A DNA stretch of 63,139 nucleotides from Hyphomonadaceae bacterium (GCA_028285145.1 JANQQC010000066.1:1-63139); one strand, 5' to 3'; counted from the first letter of the stretch, positions 26,565-36,583 are shown. The notes: generated by a model not told the origin, from the sequence alone. Numbers and translations: made by a program.

Positions 26565-27476
26565 ATGAGCGATGCTGCCCGGATAGACGCCTTTCTTGAA
26601 ATGATGAGCGCAGAGCGTGGCGCTTCCATAAATACGCTGGATGCGTATCGCCGTGATTTGAGCGATGCCTCGGAGTTCATGAGCGGCGGGTTGGCGAAAG
26701 CTGCTGCCGAAGATGTGTCTGCCTGGATGCGTGATCTGTCCGCGCGCGGCATGGCGGCTTCGACGAACGCGCGGAAGCTCTCCGCCGCAAAACGGTTTTT
26801 CCGGTTTCTCTTTGAGGAAGGCGACCGCAAGGACAATCCGACCGCGCGGATCGATGGGCCGAAAACGCGCCGCAACGTGCCTGATGTACTGAGCCGGGAA
26901 GAACTGGCTGTTCTCATTGAGGCCTGTGGGGACGATGCGCGGATGGCCTGTCTGGTTGAGTTGCTCTATGGCGCGGGCCTGCGCGCGAGCGAACTTGTGT
27001 CCCTGCCGATGGGTTCGCTGCCGCGCCGCAAAGGCGGGCGCTGGGAGACACGTGACATTATTGTGCGGGGGAAGGGCGGCAAGGAACGGCTTTGCCCGCT
27101 TGGCCGCGCGGCGTTGCAGGCTCTGAAGATATGGCTAGAGGCGCGGGCCGATCAATTGGAGAAGGCCGGAGGCAAGGCTTCGGCAGGAACCGGATTCGTT
27201 TTTCCATCACGCGGGAAGTCGGGTCACCTCACGCGCCGCCGTCTCGGGCAAATGCTGGAGGAGCTGGCTTCGCGCGCGGGAATCGATGTCGCCCGCGTTC
27301 ATCCGCACGCGCTGCGCCATGCCTATGCCACGCACTTGTTACAGGGCGGGGCAGACCTGCGCAGCGTCCAGACGCTGCTCGGCCATGCCGATATCTCGAC
27401 AACGCAGATCTATACACATGTTCTAACGGATGAACTGGAAGAGTTGCTCGCGGTCGCGCACCCTCTGGCGCGCTAA
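26565..27476 (+). CDS. xerD: Site-specific tyrosine recombinase XerD
   Basis: A 303-residue recombinase of XerD length. The N-terminal core-binding domain (DAFLEMMSAERGASINTLDAYRR) is followed by the catalytic domain with all six residues in order: R in GAGLRASEL, K in GKGGKER, H-x-x-R in HALRHAYATH, H in LLGHADIST and Y in TQIYTHV. With XerC it resolves chromosome dimers at dif. The length, the clean core context and the absence of phage genes argue against a phage integrase. It converges on the Pmp3 gene with a 4-bp overlap. Confidence 0.93.
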   Translation: MSDAARIDAFLEMMSAERGASINTLDAYRRDLSDASEFMSGGLAKAAAEDVSAWMRDLSARGMAASTNARKLSAAKRFFRFLFEEGDRKDNPTARIDGPKTRRNVPDVLSREELAVLIEACGDDARMACLVELLYGAGLRASELVSLPMGSLPRRKGGRWETRDIIVRGKGGKERLCPLGRAALQALKIWLEARADQLEKAGGKASAGTGFVFPSRGKSGHLTRRRLGQMLEELASRAGIDVARVHPHALRHAYATHLLQGGADLRSVQTLLGHADISTTQIYTHVLTDELEELLAVAHPLAR

Positions 27477-27628
27477 CGTGTATTGATCCAGAAGGCGTGG
27501 ATCACCCCCGGCAACCAGCCGATCAGTGTCAGCAAGATATTCAGGAGGAGTTGAAGGTTGAGACCTTCCTTGAGCGCCACCGCGACGGGCGGCAGGAATA
27601 TCGTCAGTAGAATCATAACGAGGGACAT
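27473..27628 (-). CDS. YqaE/Pmp3 family small membrane protein
   Basis: A 51-residue protein with two hydrophobic helices (SLVMILLTIFLPPVAVAL and LLLNILLTLIGWLPGVIHAFWI), the defining layout of the YqaE/Pmp3 (UPF0057) family, ending in WINTR. Such proteins sit in the inner membrane and are often stress-induced. The ATG at 27628 has a strong AAGGAG site upstream. It is divergent from the CoA-lyase gene. Confidence 0.9.
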   Translation of the reverse strand: MSLVMILLTIFLPPVAVALKEGLNLQLLLNILLTLIGWLPGVIHAFWINTR

Positions 27629-27734
27629 TGGAGTCTCCTTTCCGAGAGCTAGCTGATGAACGCCTGAGGCTGCGTCCCGTTCCGTTTGACGCAATGCAGC
27701 ATGAACTTTAAGCGTCGTCCCCGGAGGATACCCC

Positions 27735-28790
27735 ATGACCGCAAGAACCCCGCGTAACTTCTTCAAACCGCTTGCCGCTGGCGCGCCTGCGCCGCTTCTT
27801 GAGCTGCCCGTTCGGCTGGAGCGGATGATTCACTTTGTGCCGCCGCACCTCGATAAGGTACGTGCCAAAGTCCCCGATATGGCGGGCAAGGCCGATGTCA
27901 TCCTTGGTAATCTTGAAGATGCAATCCCTGCCGATGCAAAGGAGGCTGCGCGTGCCGGGGTGATCGAAATGGCCGGCATGGTCGACTGGCAGGGGCAGGG
28001 CACTGGCTTCTGGACCCGGGTCAATCCGCTGAATTCGCCCTGGTTTCTCGATGACATGATGGCGCTGGTGGAGAAGGCTGGCAGACAGCTTGATGTGATC
28101 ATGGTGCCCAAGGTGGAGGGGCCGTTCGATATCCACTATGTCGATCAGCTGCTCGCGCAGCTTGAGGCCAGGGCAGGGCTCGACCGGCCGATCCTGCTTC
28201 ATGCCATTCTGGAGACTGCTGAAGGCGTGGCCCGTGTCGAGGAGATCGCGCTGGCAAGCCCGCGCATGCAGGGTATTTCGCTTGGCCCGGCAGACCTTGC
28301 TGCTGACCGGAAGATGAAGACAACGCGTGTGGGCGGGGGACACCCGTTCTATCGTGTGATCGAGGATCCGCGTGAAGATGAAGGCCCACGGGCGGCCGCC
28401 CAGCAGGACCCATGGCACTACACCGTGGCGCGCATGGTCGATGCATGCCGGGCGGCTGGGATCAACGCGTTCTACGGCCCGTTCGGCGATATTGCCGATC
28501 TTGAGGCCTGCGAGCAGCAGTTCCGCAATGCGTTCCTACTCGGCTGTTCAGGCACATGGAGCCTGCATCCGAACCAGATCGCGATCGCCAAGAAGGTGTT
28601 CTCGCCTGATCCGGAAGAAGTGAAGTTTGCCCGGCGTATCCTCGAAGCGCTGCCAGATGGGCGGGGCGTTGCCATGCTGGACGGCAAGATGCAGGACGAC
28701 GCCACCTGGAAACAGGCGAAAGTCATCGGCGATCTGGCTGATCTCGTGGCGGCGAAAGACCCTGATCTTGCCGCCGCCTATGCGGGCTGA
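27735..28790 (+). CDS. HpcH/HpaI-family CoA-ester lyase (malyl/citramalyl-CoA lyase-like)
   Basis: A 351-residue TIM-barrel lyase. The metal-site segment [19 protein letters not shown] and the [13 protein letters not shown]...[11 protein letters not shown] block fit the L-malyl-CoA / beta-methylmalyl-CoA lyase branch better than CitE. Members cleave malyl-CoA or similar to glyoxylate and acetyl-CoA (ethylmalonyl-CoA pathway) or related esters. The exact ester is not fixed by sequence. The ATG at 27735 follows GGAGG. Neighbours are Pmp3 (divergent) and YghU. Confidence 0.82.
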   Translation: MTARTPRNFFKPLAAGAPAPLLELPVRLERMIHFVPPHLDKVRAKVPDMAGKADVILGNLEDAIPADAKEAARAGVIEMAGMVDWQGQGTGFWTRVNPLNSPWFLDDMMALVEKAGRQLDVIMVPKVEGPFDIHYVDQLLAQLEARAGLDRPILLHAILETAEGVARVEEIALASPRMQGISLGPADLAADRKMKTTRVGGGHPFYRVIEDPREDEGPRAAAQQDPWHYTVARMVDACRAAGINAFYGPFGDIADLEACEQQFRNAFLLGCSGTWSLHPNQIAIAKKVFSPDPEEVKFARRILEALPDGRGVAMLDGKMQDDATWKQAKVIGDLADLVAAKDPDLAAAYAG

Positions 28791-28878
28791 GCATAGGGCT
28801 TACGCCGGGAAGGGGCTGTTAAAACGGGCGTGTCGCGCATTAGATGACGTCTGAATCTTCAAAGGATGGACCGCGCCA

Positions 28879-29751
28879 ATGAGTGACATGACCGAATACA
28901 CCCCGCCAAAAGTCTGGACCTGGGATACCGAAAGCGGCGGGCGGTTTGCGAAAATCAACCGCCCGATTGCCGGCCCGACCCACGACAAGGATCTGCCCGT
29001 CGGCAAGCATCCAATCCAGCTCTATTCGCTAGGCACGCCGAATGGTGTGAAGGTCACTGTCCTGCTTGAAGAGCTTCTCGCTGCTGGCCACAGCGGCGCG
29101 GAGTATGACGCCTGGTTGATCAATATCGGGGAAGGGGACCAGTTCGGATCCGGCTATGTCGATCTGAACCCGAACTCGAAAATCCCGGTTATGGCTGATC
29201 ACACCACCGACCCGATCACTCGGGTGTTCGAGTCCGGCTCGATCCTGCTTTACCTCGCCGAGAAGTTTGGCGCGTTCCTGCCGACTGAGCACCATGCACG
29301 CACCGAGACACTCAACTGGCTGTTCTGGCAAATGGGCTCGGCCCCTTATCTCGGCGGCGGATTTGGACACTTCTATGCCTACGCGCCGTTCAAGATGGAG
29401 TATCCGATCAACCGCTTTGCGATGGAGACCAAGCGTCAGTTGGACGTGCTTGATCGCAACTTGGCAGACCGCGAATACATGGCGGGCGATGAATACACGA
29501 TCGCGGATATGGCGATCTGGCCATGGTATGGCGCGCTTGTGAAGGGGCTCGTTTATGAAGCCGGAGAGTTCCTGTCAGTGCATGAGTACACAAACGTGAT
29601 CCGCTGGACCGACCAGCTCGCGGAGCGCGAAGCGGTTAAACGGGGACGCATGGTGAACCGTGTGTTCGGCGATCCGGCGCACCAGCTGCACGAACGTCAC
29701 GATGCAAGCGACTTTGAGACCAAAACAGCTGACAAGCTCGCGGCGGAATAG
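28879..29751 (+). CDS. yghU: Glutathione-dependent disulfide-bond oxidoreductase YghU
   Basis: A 290-residue GST-fold protein of the YghU/YfcG type: the N-terminal extension NRPIAGPTHDKDLPVGKHPI leads into the thioredoxin fold (QLYSLGTPNGVKVTVLLEEL), with the glutathione-site ESGSILLYLAEK and the C-terminal helical GST domain from about 130. In E. coli YghU binds two GSH and reduces disulfides. The start ATG at 28879 is preceded by a purine-rich region. Confidence 0.93.
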   Translation: MSDMTEYTPPKVWTWDTESGGRFAKINRPIAGPTHDKDLPVGKHPIQLYSLGTPNGVKVTVLLEELLAAGHSGAEYDAWLINIGEGDQFGSGYVDLNPNSKIPVMADHTTDPITRVFESGSILLYLAEKFGAFLPTEHHARTETLNWLFWQMGSAPYLGGGFGHFYAYAPFKMEYPINRFAMETKRQLDVLDRNLADREYMAGDEYTIADMAIWPWYGALVKGLVYEAGEFLSVHEYTNVIRWTDQLAEREAVKRGRMVNRVFGDPAHQLHERHDASDFETKTADKLAAE

Positions 29752-29760
29752 CGTCGCAGC

Positions 29761-32328
29761 CTAGAAGCGGTCCAGCAGCCGCTCGAGGTAATCCCGCTCT
29801 TCTTCCTCTTCGGCATCGCCGAAGCGGCGGCGGAGTTCTTCCAGGATGTCCTTGGCGCGCTGGCGCTCGGCTTCATCGGGCACAGCGACGTCGTCGCCAT
29901 CATTGACGCCGCCCGTCATGCGACCAAACGGGTCTGTGGAGTCGCCATCCTCTCCGCGGGCCTGACGCAAGTCGTCGAGCTGTTCGGCGAGATCTGAGGA
30001 CAGATCGCGGAGCATGCGGGTGGCGCGCTCCTGCTGGCGCTGGGCGAGGCGGTTATTGCCACCGCGCAGGGCCTCTGCCGCGCGCCGCTGGGCATCTTCG
30101 ATGTCTTCCAGCGCATCGCCATCAAGCCCAGCCCCGTCTTCACCGCCGGGGCCTTCCTGTCCGAAGCGCTCTGCGAATTCGCGAAGGGCCTCGCCGAGCC
30201 CGTCCTGACGGTCAGCAAGGGAGCCGGGCCCGCCATCGCCGTCTTGTCCGTCCTGACCTTCGCCGGTCCGGCCGCGGCGTTCCCCGCGCCCCTCGGCTAG
30301 TGTTTCATCGTTCAGCTCGCGCTGCTCCCGCAAAAGGTCCGCGAGGCGTTGCATGGTTTCAGAGAGTTCGCGCTCTTCCTCTGATGCTTCACCGTCTTCG
30401 CCTTCGCCATCCCCGCTCGGCGAACCAGGCAGGCCGCCTTCACCGGACCCGCCTTGCTGGAATTGCAGGTTTTCAAGCAGGTTGGTGATATCCGACAGGA
30501 GCTGGCGGGCATCATCGGATGCGCCTGTTTCGGTCAGGTCTTCCAGCGCTTCGAGCATGTCGGAGAAATCCTGTCCGCCGAGAGACGGGCCGCCGCCGGC
30601 TGCTTCGCCGTCGGTATCATTTTCGGCCTGGGGCAAGCCGTTCGCCATCGCCTCGGCCATTTTGGCGGCGAGATAGTTTTCGGCCGCTTCCCTGAAGGCT
30701 TGCATCAGGCGACGGATTTCATCCTCGGACGCGCCATCGCGCAGGGCCTGTTCCAGTGCTCGCCGCGCTGCGAGCAGGGCGCGCAGGGCGTCGGCTGAAC
30801 TTCCATACTCGGCCTTAAGGGCGACCGCCCAGAGAATTGGATCGATGCTATCGGCCTCATCCTTAGACGTGGCTGATTCCAGCAAGCCATGAGCTGTGCG
30901 CAGACCGAAATAGATCGAATAGTCCCTGAAATAGCGAGGGGCCTCGAAGGTCAGAGCGTCCAGCATCAATGCTGCGCGCTGGACATCTTCGGGGGCTGCC
31001 TCCAGCCGGTTTGCCGCGGCTGTGTTAATCTCGCCCTGCTGAGTGGCGGCGGCGTTCGGGTTGATCTCGTTATAGCTGCGAGGATCGCGCAGGACGGTGA
31101 CCCGGCTTTCCTGCGCTGCCATGGCGAGGGGTTGGAGGAAGAGCTTTTCGGGCAGCACGAAGGTGTGCGCGTTGCTGAAGCCTTCCTGACCGGCCCCGTC
31201 TATGGCGACAAGCCGAGCCTCAACCTCCAGCCCGGCCCAGCGGTGTCGCGTGAGATCCAGCGTGGCCTGTTCGCTGGCTTCTTTCGGTGAGATAGCGGCG
31301 AGAGGAACCGGGACGCGGTCTTCTGCTTCGGGTGCGGCAGGGTGGGGGTCTGTCAGCCGGAGCGCGAGTTCGAGTGTTTCAACACCGTAATCGTCGGTGA
31401 CTTCCCAGGTGAATTCGGTGCGGTCCTGCGGCGTGCGAATGGGTGTTTCAGCATAGAGCGCTGTTGGCGGCGCGTCTGGTTCGGTTTCAATCCCGAAGGC
31501 GCGTCGCTCACCCCACCAATAGACTGAGACCTCCGTCGACTCGTCAATCATGGTCTTGGTCTCGAAAGCTCCGTCCGGCGTTGCGGCCATGCGGATTTTC
31601 TGCCGCGTTTCCCCTTTCAGGTGGAGCAGGGGAGCCGAACGAGCCTGCACGCGAATGGTGAGTTCCGAGCCAGCGGGCGCAGAGACGGTTTCGGTGTCGG
31701 CCTTCAGGAAGATTGGGGCACGGCGGGAATAGGCCGGCGGCGTGACCCAGGCCTCGATCCTGACCTGTTCGGCTCCCATCATGGATCCATAGTCCGGAGA
31801 AAGGGCCCGGCTCAGCCGATCTGCGCCATTTGGCCAGGCAAAGGCGATCGCCGCGACGAGCATGAGGGGTACGGCGTAGCGCAGCCAGTACGGGTCGAGT
31901 GCTTTCCAGCGTGCCGAAAAGTCAGGCTTGCGTAGTTTGGTGGCGGCCTCCGACAGCCGATTGCGATGCGCGGTCCAAAGCGCCCGGGCCTGCGGTGTGG
32001 AGGCGGCAGGGCGGTCGGTCAGGGCATTGATCGGGCGCAGGGGAGACTGCTCATCCAGCGCGCGGACAGCATCTGCCCGGTCTGGCGGGTTAAACCGACG
32101 CCATCCACGCAGTGCTAGAAGGAGGCTCGCAATGAAAATGGCAAGCGTCGAAGCGGCCGCGATTGCGGCCGGTGCACGCTCCAAAACGCCCAGCAGAGCG
32201 AGCGTCACGAACAGTGACAGGAAGATGATGAGAGGCCAGAAGGCCCGGACGGATTCAAGCGCCGTCAGCCCGCGCGATGTGCCGGCGATACGGCCTTTCA
32301 GGCCTTTGATATCCTTCAGGTCAGCCAA
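29761..32328 (-). CDS. TIGR02302 / DUF4175 family membrane protein
   Basis: An 855-residue protein of the alphaproteobacterial TIGR02302 family. Two or three hydrophobic helices lie in the first ~170 residues (WPLIIFLSLFVTLALLGVLE; AIAAASTLAIFIASLLLAL; AVPLMLVAAIAFAW). A large periplasmic part follows, ending in a long Gly/Asp/Glu/Gln-rich disordered tail (from about 560). The start is TTG at 32328, behind GGAG, overlapping lysA by 13 bases. Function unknown; conservation next to lysA is a family trait. Confidence 0.85.
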   Translation of the reverse strand: MADLKDIKGLKGRIAGTSRGLTALESVRAFWPLIIFLSLFVTLALLGVLERAPAAIAAASTLAIFIASLLLALRGWRRFNPPDRADAVRALDEQSPLRPINALTDRPAASTPQARALWTAHRNRLSEAATKLRKPDFSARWKALDPYWLRYAVPLMLVAAIAFAWPNGADRLSRALSPDYGSMMGAEQVRIEAWVTPPAYSRRAPIFLKADTETVSAPAGSELTIRVQARSAPLLHLKGETRQKIRMAATPDGAFETKTMIDESTEVSVYWWGERRAFGIETEPDAPPTALYAETPIRTPQDRTEFTWEVTDDYGVETLELALRLTDPHPAAPEAEDRVPVPLAAISPKEASEQATLDLTRHRWAGLEVEARLVAIDGAGQEGFSNAHTFVLPEKLFLQPLAMAAQESRVTVLRDPRSYNEINPNAAATQQGEINTAAANRLEAAPEDVQRAALMLDALTFEAPRYFRDYSIYFGLRTAHGLLESATSKDEADSIDPILWAVALKAEYGSSADALRALLAARRALEQALRDGASEDEIRRLMQAFREAAENYLAAKMAEAMANGLPQAENDTDGEAAGGGPSLGGQDFSDMLEALEDLTETGASDDARQLLSDITNLLENLQFQQGGSGEGGLPGSPSGDGEGEDGEASEEERELSETMQRLADLLREQRELNDETLAEGRGERRGRTGEGQDGQDGDGGPGSLADRQDGLGEALREFAERFGQEGPGGEDGAGLDGDALEDIEDAQRRAAEALRGGNNRLAQRQQERATRMLRDLSSDLAEQLDDLRQARGEDGDSTDPFGRMTGGVNDGDDVAVPDEAERQRAKDILEELRRRFGDAEEEEERDYLERLLDRF

Positions 32329-33581
32329 TCGGGCAGGCGCTCCAGGGCGGTCATTTCTTCAAAGCTTGGCCGCCGGCGCACAATCGCGAAGCGGTCTCCA
32401 TCCACCAGAACCTCAGGCACCAGCGGTCTTGCATTATATTGCGAGGAGAGCGCTGCGCCATAGGCACCAGATGACATGAAGGCAACGCGTGCGCCGGGCT
32501 CAATGGCGGGCATTTCGCGCTGTGCGGCGAATTTGTCCGTGGACTCGCAGATCGGGCCAACGAGATCGTAAGCGACAGTTGGTGCATCAGCAGCCGGTTC
32601 GGCGAGCGGCAGGATGTCATGATGCGCGTTGTATAGCGCCGGGCGCATTAGGTCATTCATGCCGGCATCGACGATCAGGAAGGTCCGGTCTGGGGAGGGC
32701 TTCACATAGAGCGCTTCAGTCACCATCACGCCCGCATTGCCGGCGATGACGCGGCCGGGCTCAAGGATCACCTGAACATCGAGATCGCCAATTACATCGC
32801 GGATCATGGCCGCGTAGTCTGCCGGGGGGGCAGGAGCATCGCCTTCGGCATAAGGAATACCGAGACCGCCGCCCACATCTATCCGGGAAATGGCGTGGCC
32901 GGCCTCTCGCAAACGGCGCGCAAGACCAACAGTCTTCTCGAAAGCGGCCCGCATGGGGCCAAGCTCGCCGATCTGCGAACCGATATGGACGTCCACACCA
33001 ACCGCTTCGACGCCGGGCAGGCGCGCAACTTCATCGTAGAGGGCAGGGGCGTCGTCCCATGGCACACCGAACTTATCGCCGGACTTGCCGGTGGAGATGT
33101 TCGGGTGGCCGCCAGCCGCGACATCCGGGTTCACGCGCAGGGCGACGGGCGCGGTCTTGTCCATGCTTGTGGCCACCGACGAAAGCGCGCGAAGCTCGCC
33201 CGCGCTTTCAACGTTGAATTGGTGGATTCCGGCCTCCAGCGCGGCCCGCATCTCGTCCCTCGTCTTGCCAACGCCTGAGAACACGATGCGATCGGCGGAG
33301 ACACCAGCGGTCATGGCGCGCTGCATCTCGCCCGCGCTGACCACGTCCGCCCCGCATCCGGCCCTTGCCAGCGTGGACAAGACGGCGAGATTGCCGTTGG
33401 CCTTGACCGAATAGGCGATCAGGCAATCCATGCCTGCGAACACATCGGCGATGACGCGGGCATGCCGGGTCAGGGTGGCGGTAGAGTAGACATAGACCGG
33501 GGTGCCAACCTTGTCGGCGATGGCGTCGAGCGACACGTCTTCACAGTGCAGCCGGCCGTTTTTGTAGTCGAAATGGTGCAA
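32316..33581 (-). CDS. lysA: Diaminopimelate decarboxylase
   Basis: A 421-residue PLP enzyme of the alanine-racemase fold that makes lysine from meso-DAP. The PLP lysine is K60 in AYSVKANGN; further signatures are HIGSQIGE, VDVGGGLGIPY, EPGRVIAGNAG, and the Cys-containing GPICESTDKFA that completes the active site of the dimer. It starts with TTG at 33581, giving the family-like MHHFDYKNG. Fourth gene of argH-lptM-lipoprotein-lysA-TIGR02302, with overlaps or gaps of only a few bases. Confidence 0.96.
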   Translation of the reverse strand: MHHFDYKNGRLHCEDVSLDAIADKVGTPVYVYSTATLTRHARVIADVFAGMDCLIAYSVKANGNLAVLSTLARAGCGADVVSAGEMQRAMTAGVSADRIVFSGVGKTRDEMRAALEAGIHQFNVESAGELRALSSVATSMDKTAPVALRVNPDVAAGGHPNISTGKSGDKFGVPWDDAPALYDEVARLPGVEAVGVDVHIGSQIGELGPMRAAFEKTVGLARRLREAGHAISRIDVGGGLGIPYAEGDAPAPPADYAAMIRDVIGDLDVQVILEPGRVIAGNAGVMVTEALYVKPSPDRTFLIVDAGMNDLMRPALYNAHHDILPLAEPAADAPTVAYDLVGPICESTDKFAAQREMPAIEPGARVAFMSSGAYGAALSSQYNARPLVPEVLVDGDRFAIVRRRPSFEEMTALERLPDWLT

Positions 33582-33588
33582 GGGCTGA

Positions 33589-33843
33589 TCAGTCTTCGTG
33601 GGAGCGGGCTTCGGTCAGCGAGTCCTCGCCAACCTCATCGACCGGCGCGGTCTTTGGGATTTCGCCGCCAAGCGCGTTCATTTGCGGTCCGCTCGTATCC
33701 ACTTCCGCGACTTCAATGGCTGTCGCTATAGGAACATCGGCATTCAGGCCCGGCGGGGGCGGGGCGACCCGGATGCCGGTTTCACAGGCGGCGAGGCCCA
33801 TGAGCGCAGCGATGGCGGCCAGTTTCAGGAGTGGCGCGCGCAT
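33589..33843 (-). CDS. Small predicted lipoprotein
   Basis: An 84-residue protein with a lipoprotein signal (LKLAAIAALMGLAAC, lipobox GLAAC, Cys20) and an acidic, Pro-rich mature part with no domain. It lies between lptM and lysA, 7 bases upstream of lysA and 3 after lptM. It may be a paralogue or partner of LptM, but no function can be assigned. Confidence 0.78.
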   Translation of the reverse strand: MRAPLLKLAAIAALMGLAACETGIRVAPPPPGLNADVPIATAIEVAEVDTSGPQMNALGGEIPKTAPVDEVGEDSLTEARSHED

Positions 33844-33846
33844 ACT

Positions 33847-34083
33847 CTACTCGCTCTCTTCCTCTTCGATCGGTCCACCAAGCAGATCGTCTTCCGGTTC
33901 GTCAAACTCCGGCTCGTTCAGGCGGTCTTCAATTGTGGCCCCAGGCACTTCACCGGCAGCCTGAACGCCTTCCGCGGCCGGGCTGTCGAAAATCGGGTCA
34001 GGACGCTCAAGGTCGCCGCGCAGGCCACAGGCCGAAAGCGCGGTAAGCGCGAGCGTGGCGGTAAGGATCGTGATCTGTTTCAA
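33847..34083 (-). CDS. lptM: LPS translocon maturation chaperone LptM (YifL-like)
   Basis: A 78-residue lipoprotein: signal ILTATLALTALSAC, then CGLRGDLERPD, which matches the YifL/LptM signature CGxxGxL-x-P after the lipid Cys. In E. coli LptM assists LptD disulfide maturation. The acidic tail (EDDLLGGPIEEEESE) is longer than usual. The start is TTG at 34083 with GGAGG eight bases upstream. The position directly before lysA is conserved in proteobacteria. Confidence 0.85.
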   Translation of the reverse strand: MKQITILTATLALTALSACGLRGDLERPDPIFDSPAAEGVQAAGEVPGATIEDRLNEPEFDEPEDDLLGGPIEEEESE

Positions 34084-34086
34084 GGG

Positions 34087-35493
34087 TCAGGCCTCCAGTC
34101 CAAGGCGTTGTTTCCATTGAGCTGCCTGTTCGCTGACGCGTTCGGGAGCCGTTCCGCCATAGCTTGTACGGCTTGCGGCGGACTTCTCAACGGTTAACAC
34201 CTCAAAGACGGCTTCAGTGAGGCGAGGTTCCGCCGCCTGCAGCACCTCAAGAGAGAGCTCCGACAGGTCACAACCCTCGTTTTCAGCCTTGGCGACAAGC
34301 GCGCCGGTGACATGGTGTGCTTCCCGGAAGGGGAGGTCGAGTTCGCGCACGAGAAAATCCGCAAGATCTGTCGCGGTGGAGAAGCCCTTGCTGGCCGCCT
34401 CACGCATGGCGTCCGGATGAAAGGTGATGGTTTCGATCATGCCCGTCATCGAGCGCACGCACAGATCGAAAGTGTCAAAGGCGGCAAAGGTCAGCTGTTT
34501 GTCGTCCTGAAGGTCCTTTGCATAGGCCAGCGGCAGGGCTTTCACCGCGCCCTGCAGGGCGGTGAAGTTGGCCGTGATCAGTGCCGCCTTACCTCTGATC
34601 AGCTCCGCCGCGTCGGGGTTTCGCTTTTGTGGCATGATCGATGAGCCGGTCGACCAGGCGTCCGAAAGGCTTGCAAAACCGAACTGGGCGCTTGTCCAGA
34701 GCACGACTTCCTCAGCGAGACGGGAGAGATGCGTCGCTGAGATGGAGAGCGCCGCGAGCGTTTCGAGGGCGAAATCGCGCGCTGAGACCGCATCCAGCGA
34801 ATTCGCCATGGGCCGGTCAAAGCCAAGTGCTTCGGAGGTCATGTCCCGGTCGATCGGGAATCCGGTGCCGGCGAGGGCCGCTGCGCCGAGCGGGCACTCA
34901 TTGAGGTGGATGGCGGCGGCACTCAGGCGGCGGCGATCGCGGTTCAGCATCTCGCAATAGGCCAGAAGGTGATGGCCAAGTGTCACGGGCTGGGCGGTCT
35001 GCAGATGCGTGAAGCCGGGCATGATCGTGCCAGAGTGCTCCGCGGCGCGGGTTGCCAGCGCTTTCAGGAGATCGGTGATGGCGTTGTCAGCCTCATCAAT
35101 TGCGCCCCGGGTCCACAGGCGGAAATCGGTCACGACCTGATCGTTGCGGGAGCGGGCCGTGTGAAGCCGGCCAGCGGCCGGTCCGGCAAGCTCTTTCAGG
35201 CGCGCCTCGATATTCATGTGAATGTCTTCAAGGCTGCGATTGTACGGGAAGGAGCCGTCGCGGATCTCACCGAGAACAGCATCAAGACCCGCCTGAATTG
35301 CTTCGTGATCTTCTTCGCTGATGATCTCCATTTCAACCAGCATGTCGGCATGCGCCCGGCTGCCGGCCACGTCTTCTTCGGCCATGCGGCGGTCCACATC
35401 GATGGATGCGTTGATCGCTTCCATGATGTCGCCGGGGCGCGCGGCGAAGCGTCCTCCCCACATTTTCTGGCTTTCGCCGGTGTTCTCGCCCAT
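34087..35493 (-). CDS. argH: Argininosuccinate lyase
   Basis: A 468-residue ArgH. Signatures: MWGGRF at the N-terminus, [46 protein letters not shown], and the fumarase-superfamily loop [12 protein letters not shown] carrying the catalytic Ser. It releases fumarate and arginine from argininosuccinate. ATG 35493 is used; a TTG four codons upstream is the only alternative. Just 16 bases separate it from the divergent tlpA start. Confidence 0.97.
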   Translation of the reverse strand: MGENTGESQKMWGGRFAARPGDIMEAINASIDVDRRMAEEDVAGSRAHADMLVEMEIISEEDHEAIQAGLDAVLGEIRDGSFPYNRSLEDIHMNIEARLKELAGPAAGRLHTARSRNDQVVTDFRLWTRGAIDEADNAITDLLKALATRAAEHSGTIMPGFTHLQTAQPVTLGHHLLAYCEMLNRDRRRLSAAAIHLNECPLGAAALAGTGFPIDRDMTSEALGFDRPMANSLDAVSARDFALETLAALSISATHLSRLAEEVVLWTSAQFGFASLSDAWSTGSSIMPQKRNPDAAELIRGKAALITANFTALQGAVKALPLAYAKDLQDDKQLTFAAFDTFDLCVRSMTGMIETITFHPDAMREAASKGFSTATDLADFLVRELDLPFREAHHVTGALVAKAENEGCDLSELSLEVLQAAEPRLTEAVFEVLTVEKSAASRTSYGGTAPERVSEQAAQWKQRLGLEA

Positions 35494-35509
35494 ATCGGCC
35501 TCCAATCGA

Positions 35510-36115
35510 ATGAGTTCCCTAAAGCCTGAGGCGGTTTTGCGCTACGCTATTATTCTGATGCTTGTTGTCGCTGGCGGGTTCGGCCTGTTTGCGTTGACCA
35601 CTGCAGCGGGTGGTAAGCCCACCGATCATGATCTTGAGAAGTTTCAGCGCGGAGAGCTGGCGAGTCTTGATTTCGCAACCGCCGGGGACGCGGCGGGCAA
35701 TACGCCCTTTGCCGGCCCGGATGGGGAGGCGGTCACCGTTTCCGGCTTTGCGGGTCAGCCGACGTTGATCAATTACTGGGCGACATGGTGCGGGCCGTGT
35801 GAGCGGGAACTGCCATCGCTGGGCGTGCTCCAGACGGCGCGCGCGGCGAAGGGCCTGAGGGTGATTGCGATCAGTGTCGACGGAGAAGAGGATGGCCCGT
35901 ATGCACGCCAGCGCCTAGGAGAGCTGACGGGAGGTGTGCTCGATTTCTACCATGCCGCTGATTACGGGCCAGTCTATGAGGCTGGCGTGCGCGGGTTTCC
36001 CACGACTATTCTCTACGATGCGAACGGCACGGAAGTGTTTCGCCTCGCCGGAGAGGCCGACTGGGCGAGCTATGAAGCGCTGGCCCTGATTGATGCGGCG
36101 ATCGCCGAACGCTGA
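35510..36115 (+). CDS. TlpA-family thiol:disulfide protein
   Basis: A 201-residue thioredoxin-fold protein with an N-terminal membrane anchor ([20 protein letters not shown], about 10-29), active site W-C-G-P-C at 93-97 ([16 protein letters not shown]) and the cis-Pro region GFPTTILYD. Typical of periplasmic TlpA/ResA/CcmG reductants that reduce apocytochromes or other disulfides. Starts at ATG 35510; another ATG at 35558 is possible. Its promoter must overlap argH, from which it diverges. Confidence 0.9.
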   Translation: MSSLKPEAVLRYAIILMLVVAGGFGLFALTTAAGGKPTDHDLEKFQRGELASLDFATAGDAAGNTPFAGPDGEAVTVSGFAGQPTLINYWATWCGPCERELPSLGVLQTARAAKGLRVIAISVDGEEDGPYARQRLGELTGGVLDFYHAADYGPVYEAGVRGFPTTILYDANGTEVFRLAGEADWASYEALALIDAAIAER

Positions 36116-36170
36116 CAGCTCAAGCTGATAGGCGAGACCCTTGAAGCGACGGCTGGACCGGCGGGCACAC

Positions 36171-36578
36171 TCAGTCGAAAAACTTGCCGTAGCTCGCGAC
36201 CTCGGACCGCTCATAGCCCAGTTGTTCGTAGAACGCTGCGGCTTCGTTTCCATGCCGGACCATGAGCATGACTTTCGGGGCCCCACGGGATTTCAGCCAG
36301 TCTTCTGCATGTCTGACTATCTGCGCTCCAAGGCTCTCGCACTGCCTGTCCGGGGAGACGGCGACGTAATAAAGCCAGCCGCGATGGCCGTCATATCCGG
36401 CCATTGCCGTGGCAATGAGCTGGCCGGTCTCGAAGCCGCCGAAGACCTCCGCTTCAGGATGCTCGAGCGCACGCCTCATATCGGCGTCCGGATCGTTCCA
36501 GGGGCGGACGAGGTCGCAAGCTGTCCATAGCTCGATCACGGCGGGGATATCCGCTTCCAGGACTGGCCGAATGTCCAT
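36171..36578 (-). CDS. ypeA: GNAT family N-acetyltransferase (YpeA-like)
   Basis: A 135-residue GNAT protein closely resembling E. coli YpeA: LWTACDLVRPWNDPDADM at the front, then AGYDGHRGWLYYVAVSPD and the acyl-CoA region around SLGAQIVRHAEDWL. The usual R/Q-x-x-G-x-G/A loop is degraded to RQCESLGA. The substrate is unknown. Starts at ATG 36578, five bases after the hbd stop, so cotranscribed with hbd. Confidence 0.88.
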   Translation of the reverse strand: MDIRPVLEADIPAVIELWTACDLVRPWNDPDADMRRALEHPEAEVFGGFETGQLIATAMAGYDGHRGWLYYVAVSPDRQCESLGAQIVRHAEDWLKSRGAPKVMLMVRHGNEAAAFYEQLGYERSEVASYGKFFD

Positions 36579-36583
36579 GTGTG

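Noticed and set aside
26565-27476. Possible phage or genomic-island integrase
   Set aside because: Length, motifs and core-genome context fit XerD; no phage genes, and no tRNA with direct repeats nearby.
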